Assembly: GCA_012517235.1 (NCBI GenBank)
Contig: JAAYVI010000073.1
Coordinates: 1-34,871, forward strand
Direction of reading: 5' to 3'
Source: Elusimicrobiota bacterium
Lineage (GTDB): Bacteria; Elusimicrobiota; Elusimicrobia; Elusimicrobiales; UBA9959
Length of the DNA: 34,871 nt
The position numbers were made by a program, and so were the translations under genes. How positions within the stretch are numbered: the stretch's first letter is position 1; each line of letters opens with the position of its first letter. Shown piece by piece: positions 33,534-34,871 of the stretch. Below the pieces are notes generated by a model. The model saw only the letters and a list, made by a program, of their open reading frames with translations. It searched no databases and was not told the origin of the DNA.

Positions 33534-33540
33534 TTTTGAT

Positions 33541-33617
33541 TGGCGCCCTCAAGGGGATTCGAACCCCTGATCTCCGCCTTGAAAGGGCGGCGTCCTAGGC
33601 CTCTAGACGATGAGGGC
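33541..33617 (-). tRNA. tRNA-Glu (anticodon TTC), CCA encoded
   Basis: The minus strand folds as a full cloverleaf. Acceptor GCCCTCA pairs with TGAGGGC, followed by G and an encoded CCA. The anticodon stem CCGCC/GGCGG has loop CTTTCAA, giving anticodon TTC for glutamate. The T-arm is AGGGG, TTCGAAT, CCCCT. Confidence 0.97.
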
Positions 33618-33627
33618 GTAAGGAATA

Positions 33628-33656
33628 TTTATAGTTTACAATTTATTTTAGTATAA
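33628..33656 (-). promoter_or_regulatory. Promoter of tRNA-Glu
   Basis: On the minus strand TTATAC, 17 bp and TATAAA lie 10 bp upstream of the mature tRNA. Its -35 occupies the same bases as the -10 of the divergent gene on the plus strand. Confidence 0.55.
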
Positions 33657-33657
33657 T
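33652..33657 (+). promoter_or_regulatory. -10 element for the STI1-repeat membrane protein gene
   Basis: TATAAT is followed by a leader of about 10 nt with GAGGG before ATG 33674. The best -35 is TTTATA (33628-33633), 18 bp upstream. Confidence 0.5.
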
Positions 33658-33673
33658 GTCAAATTGAGGGTTT

Positions 33674-34390
33674 ATGGAAGAAAATATTCAAAATGAACAT
33701 AAAAATTCGAGTATTAAACCGCCTGAGGCAGGAAATCAAAATTGCGTATCCGAAAATGAAAAATTATCCGTCGAAATAGAAAGAATAAGAAAAAGACAGA
33801 AAGTTTTAAGAATTTTTGTTTTTGTTTTGGCTTTTATTTCAGTAAGCGGAATATTGTTCGTGTATTGGTTTTATAAAAAAATTAACGAATACAAACCTTT
33901 TGTCGAAACGGCGGCGGAAATGGCGAGACAGTCTTCCGAGTTTATGGAAGCAAATAAAATTCAAAATCAATCTTATTCTCAATCTATTTCTTCTCCGTCC
34001 GCTTATTCTCAATCTTCTTTTTCCGGCTCTTCTCTTTCGATGATAAGTTTCGGTCAAAGCGCCGCCGAAGCCGCCAAAGACCCGGAGAACCGTCAGGAAA
34101 TGGAAAAAGTGATAGACGAATATAAGGAAACGCCCGAAATGCAAGCCATGCTGGAAGAATTTAAAAAAGATCCCGAACTTTCCAAAATAATGGAAGGCGC
34201 CAAAGGGGAAGACCCTTCGGCAATGATGAAGAAAATAAACGATCCGGCCGTAATGAAAAAGGTTATGGACAAAATGATGAAAAATCCGCAATTTATGACG
34301 ACTATGATGAAAATGGCTTCGGATCCCAGAGTGATGAATGCCGTAAAAAATCAAAAATCTTCCGTAGGTTCTCAAAGCGAAAAAAAATAA
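33674..34390 (+). CDS. Membrane-anchored protein with STI1-like DP repeats
   Basis: 238 residues. A polar N-terminus (1-42) precedes one membrane segment (about 44-66), a helical stretch, and a low-complexity Ser/Gln/Tyr linker (about 95-128). The C-terminal half is helical, with repeated Asp-Pro turns at about 136, 166, 180, 190 and 217 and Met-rich helices (for example DPAVMKKVMDKMMKNPQF). This resembles STI1/DP domains of Hsp70/Hsp90 co-chaperones, which bind hydrophobic segments in a Met-lined groove. Function in bacteria is unknown; holding hydrophobic or membrane clients is inference. GAGGG precedes the ATG. Confidence 0.78.
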   Translation: MEENIQNEHKNSSIKPPEAGNQNCVSENEKLSVEIERIRKRQKVLRIFVFVLAFISVSGILFVYWFYKKINEYKPFVETAAEMARQSSEFMEANKIQNQSYSQSISSPSAYSQSSFSGSSLSMISFGQSAAEAAKDPENRQEMEKVIDEYKETPEMQAMLEEFKKDPELSKIMEGAKGEDPSAMMKKINDPAVMKKVMDKMMKNPQFMTTMMKMASDPRVMNAVKNQKSSVGSQSEKK

Positions 34391-34572
34391 GCAGCTTTTA
34401 TTTTAGTATAGATTTCATTCGTCTCATAATTAGCAATTTTCTTCCATACATCTACGCCCCTATCCGTTTCCCTCTAATCATCCGATCCTCTGGTCATCTA
34501 ATCCTCTACATGCTCGCTTGCTATTCTCGCCGCTAAAAAGCCGCTTAACAATGTCCTCAAAATTTAGCCCAT
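34391..34572. repeat. Non-coding stretch with degenerate pyrimidine-rich short repeats (left block)
   Basis: No gene is visible. From about 34441 the sequence is a run of variants of CATCTAATC, such as CTCTAATCATC, GGTCATCTAATC and CCTCTACATG. On the minus strand these read as GATTAGATG-like units. The order is irregular, so it is not a clean tandem array. A similar block lies at 34740-34830. Confidence 0.5.
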
Positions 34573-34682
34573 AGCTTTCGGCAATTTCTCGCCGGCCCGA
34601 TTGGGAAACCGGTCCCGTCGGTTTCCCCCGATAAATCGGGCCCCCCTTCGGATACGGGCCGTCTTCAAAACCGCCGAAAGCT
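34573..34682. repeat. 110-bp nested inverted-repeat element
   Basis: Outer arms: AGCTTTCGGC (34573-34582) and GCCGAAAGCT (34673-34682), perfect. Inner arms: GGCCCGATT (34594-34602) with AATCGGGCC (34634-34642), and directly inside GGGAAACCG (34603-34611) with CGGTTTCCC (34619-34627). The latter close on a 7-nt loop, with a 6-nt bulge at 34628-34633. It is much richer in GC than the surroundings. It contains no gene and could be a non-autonomous mobile or REP-like element, or a structured RNA. Confidence 0.7.
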
Positions 34683-34739
34683 TTTTCGTACGACTATACT
34701 CTTTACATCTATCGTATTATATTTTTCGGATCGAAAACG

Positions 34740-34871
34740 CAATCTCACTTCTTTTCCAATCTTCTATTCATCTAATCGTCTAATCTTCTTTTTGCCGTAC
34801 ATCCACGCATCTATACATCTAAGTCTCTACTTTAGGCATTTCTTAAAAGCTTAATATTTGATATATTATTA
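34740..34871. repeat. Degenerate pyrimidine-rich short repeats (right block) to the window end
   Basis: Variants such as CTATTCATCTAATCG, TCTAATCTTC, CATCCACGCATC and TATACATCTAAG recur, matching the block on the other side of the inverted-repeat element. No coding signal was seen. Confidence 0.5.

Noticed and set aside
33839-34375. His/Phe-rich frame of 178 codons on the minus strand
   Set aside because: It is the reverse complement of Met/Lys-rich DP repeats, which explains the odd composition; there is no start signal.
34601-34783. Open frame of 60 codons in the final non-coding region
   Set aside because: It overlaps the inverted-repeat element, has no ribosome site and gives a low-complexity, unrecognisable product.
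34441-34830. CRISPR array
   Set aside because: The repeat units are about 8-10 bp, irregular and without constant spacer length; no cas genes are present.

Overview
The window is AT-rich DNA, densely coded on both strands. Several proteins point to a Gram-negative-type envelope: an EptA-like lipid A phosphoethanolamine transferase, a beta-barrel-like protein ending in Phe, and secreted hydrolases with Sec signals. Gene content and style suggest a poorly sampled anaerobic or microaerophilic lineage. Elusimicrobiota is my best guess, but it is a low-confidence impression, since no rRNA or other phylogenetic marker was analysed. No transposase, phage gene or CRISPR array was seen.

Layout. (1) 1-6374: a [NiFe]-hydrogenase maturation operon, hypC-hypD-lysR-hypE-unknown membrane protein-hypF, behind a near-consensus promoter and with overlapping genes throughout. 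(2) 6379-11942: a secreted clostripain-type protease (minus) divergent from a 1345-residue multi-PAS hybrid histidine kinase that appears to start at ATT. (3) 12016-18969: argF, a membrane Cache sensor, a flavin-reductase-like protein, an MscS channel with a cyclic-nucleotide domain, a GNAT acetyltransferase and an AzgA-type purine permease. (4) 19008-24123: an arsenic/metalloid locus of two modules. Module 1 is arsR, permease and redox thioredoxin. Module 2 is arsR, arsC, acr3, a Cys-rich small protein and a second permease. Each has its own promoter with an operator-like palindrome. (5) 24120-31416: an outer-membrane-like protein, leuS, a secreted ComEC-type metallo-beta-lactamase protein behind a structured leader, eptA-like and PAP2 genes. 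(6) 31417-34390: a bidirectional terminator, a fur-family-ferritin operon, a secreted M28 peptidase, tRNA-Glu(TTC) and a membrane protein with STI1-like DP repeats. (7) 34391-34871: non-coding, with a 110-bp nested inverted repeat between two blocks of short degenerate repeats.

How the genes work together: HypCDEF build the Fe(CN)2CO group of a [NiFe]-hydrogenase encoded elsewhere. ArsC (thioredoxin-type), Acr3 and the two permeases form a reduce-and-export metalloid pathway under two sensors carrying CVC thiol motifs. The Fur-family regulator is translationally coupled to ferritin. EptA-like and PAP2 proteins probably remodel lipid A or related envelope lipids.

The most notable pattern is that about half of the recognisable promoters place the -10 hexamer only 6-8 nt before the ATG with no Shine-Dalgarno. 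This implies leaderless mRNAs, notably for all three small metal/metalloid regulators. Other leads are the ATT start of the kinase, the switch-like leader of the metallo-beta-lactamase gene, the Cys-rich ars-operon peptide, and the lysR and membrane genes embedded in the hyp operon.
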